5,910 nucleotides of DNA, from contig JAIRTF010000192.1 of assembly GCA_031255075.1 (NCBI GenBank), positions 1 through 5,910 on the forward strand. Direction: 5' to 3'. Each line of letters opens with the position of its first letter. Position 1 is the stretch's first letter. This document shows, one piece after another, positions 5,249 through 5,910 of this stretch. The notes under the pieces are model-generated. The model saw only the letters and a program-made list of their open reading frames with translations, had not been told where the DNA came from and did not search any database. Made by a program: the position numbers and the translations under genes. Source of the stretch: Bifidobacteriaceae bacterium (GTDB lineage: Bacteria > Actinomycetota > Actinomycetes > Actinomycetales > WQXJ01).

Positions 5249-5910
5249 TACAGATCGCCACGCTTTTGGAGGTGCCGGAAGGCCACCCAGCCGAGCGGTA
5301 CCCGCGCCCAATAGGTGATGGCGCGGAACAACACCGCGGCCGATGCCGCCGTGGCCGTAGCCACCCCAACGGCCCGCAAACCGGCTGTCAAGGCGATCTC
5401 CACACCACCCAAGCCGCCCGGGGTGGGCGCCGCCGAACCGGCGGTGTTGCCTAACAGGTAGACCAAAGCCAAACTCGACAACGGCAGTTCGTCCAACCCG
5501 AATGAGACCAGCGCCGCCCAGAAGGCGGCGACAAACCCGCCGAACCAAAGACTGGTTCCGACCAGTGCGAAGACCAACCGTTTGGGCCGGCCCAGAACCC
5601 ACACCACGCGCGGCCAGACCTGCCGCAAGGTGGGCCCGGCCTTGGACCAAATCCAGTTCCGCAGCGGCGGGATCAACAGCAGCAGACCGGAGCCGGCTAT
5701 GACGCACAACACCACCACAATGGCGGTGGTCGGCAAATAGGACAGCGCGCCCGTCTGACCGGTGGCAATGGTGATGCCGATCACCAACAACATGGTGGTG
5801 ACGAACAGCGCCAACTGGCTCAGCGCCACAGTTGCCGCGGACAGCGAAGTCCGCACCCCTTGGCGGTTCAAGAATCGCAAGCTGATGGCTATCGGCCCCA
5901 CGTTGCCGGG
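5248..5910 (-). CDS. Flippase-like / LPG-synthase transmembrane-family protein (N-terminus off window)
   Basis: The 220 visible residues are the C-terminal part of a polytopic inner-membrane protein of the LPG_synthase_TM (AglD/YbhN-like, UPF0104) family. These proteins are linked to lipid or lipid-linked substrate flipping and synthesis; the substrate here is unknown. Family marks are PGNVGPIAISLRFLNRQGV (1-19), APTPGGLGGVE (161-171) and LFRAITYWARVPLG (194-207). Hydrophobic segments lie near residues 30-50, 58-81, 112-137, 143-160 and 185-210. The frame is open to the right edge. A GTG at 5901 is internal, because the PGN before it belongs to the conserved motif. The stop is TAG at 5248. 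Some actinobacterial members are long proteins with an extra N-terminal domain, which cannot be checked here. It reads toward dnaB, but the 319-base gap with promoter candidates argues against one operon. Confidence 0.85.
   Translation of the reverse strand, partial: PGNVGPIAISLRFLNRQGVRTSLSAATVALSQLALFVTTMLLVIGITIATGQTGALSYLPTTAIVVVLCVIAGSGLLLLIPPLRNWIWSKAGPTLRQVWPRVVWVLGRPKRLVFALVGTSLWFGGFVAAFWAALVSFGLDELPLSSLALVYLLGNTAGSAAPTPGGLGGVEIALTAGLRAVGVATATAASAAVLFRAITYWARVPLGWVAFRHLQKRGDL

Noticed and set aside
5161..5454. Plus-strand frame starting GTG whose product begins with a CxxC-containing segment, like a zinc ribbon
   Set aside because: The cysteine pair is isolated, there is no ribosome site, and most of the frame is antisense to the flippase-like gene.
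5024..5707. Minus-strand open frame of 227 codons overlapping the flippase-like gene
   Set aside because: It is an off-frame shadow. Only the other frame carries the conserved PTPGGLGGVE and membrane segments.
5899..5901. GTG at 5901 as the true start of the flippase-like protein
   Set aside because: The three preceding codons (PGN) complete a conserved family motif and the frame stays open to the edge, so the gene is cut by the window.

Overview
The window is GC-rich, densely coding bacterial DNA that looks chromosomal and housekeeping rather than mobile. The best reading is an actinomycete (Actinomycetota). It carries a MurT-GatD pair for peptidoglycan amidation, uses GTG or weakly supported starts, favours G/C in third codon positions, and ends in a flippase-like membrane protein of a kind familiar from actinobacteria. 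I cannot name a genus from sequence alone. I see no rRNA, tRNA, CRISPR array, insertion sequence, integrase or phage gene.

Layout. From about 2.5 kb down to base 1, the minus strand holds an apparent three-gene transcription unit. It runs from a small two-helix membrane protein of unknown function (2491 to 1946) to murT (1909 to 665) and gatD (668 to beyond the left edge, C-terminus missing). murT and gatD overlap by ATGA. A divergent intergenic stretch of about 218 bases (2492-2709) contains several inverted repeats and separates this unit from a plus-strand alpha/beta hydrolase (2710-3534). The hydrolase runs tail-to-tail into dnaB, the replicative helicase (minus, 4928 to 3531), and the two stop codons overlap in the bases TTAG. 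Upstream of dnaB is a non-coding stretch of about 320 bases (4929-5247) with candidate dnaB promoters and inverted repeats. Last comes the C-terminal part of a polytopic membrane protein of the flippase-like/LPG-synthase transmembrane family (minus, 5910 to 5248), whose N-terminus lies off the right edge.

How the genes fit together. MurT and GatD form one enzyme, lipid II isoglutaminyl synthase, which amidates the D-glutamate of the stem peptide. The membrane protein in front of them may be co-transcribed and so act at the envelope, but this is inference. DnaB works at the replication fork and has no visible functional tie to its neighbours. The hydrolase substrate is unknown.

I did not find a convincing undescribed system. 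The points most worth a second look are the unknown membrane protein leading the murT-gatD unit, the overlapping convergent stops of the hydrolase and dnaB, the repeat-rich divergent intergenic region, and the promoter and start arrangement of dnaB.
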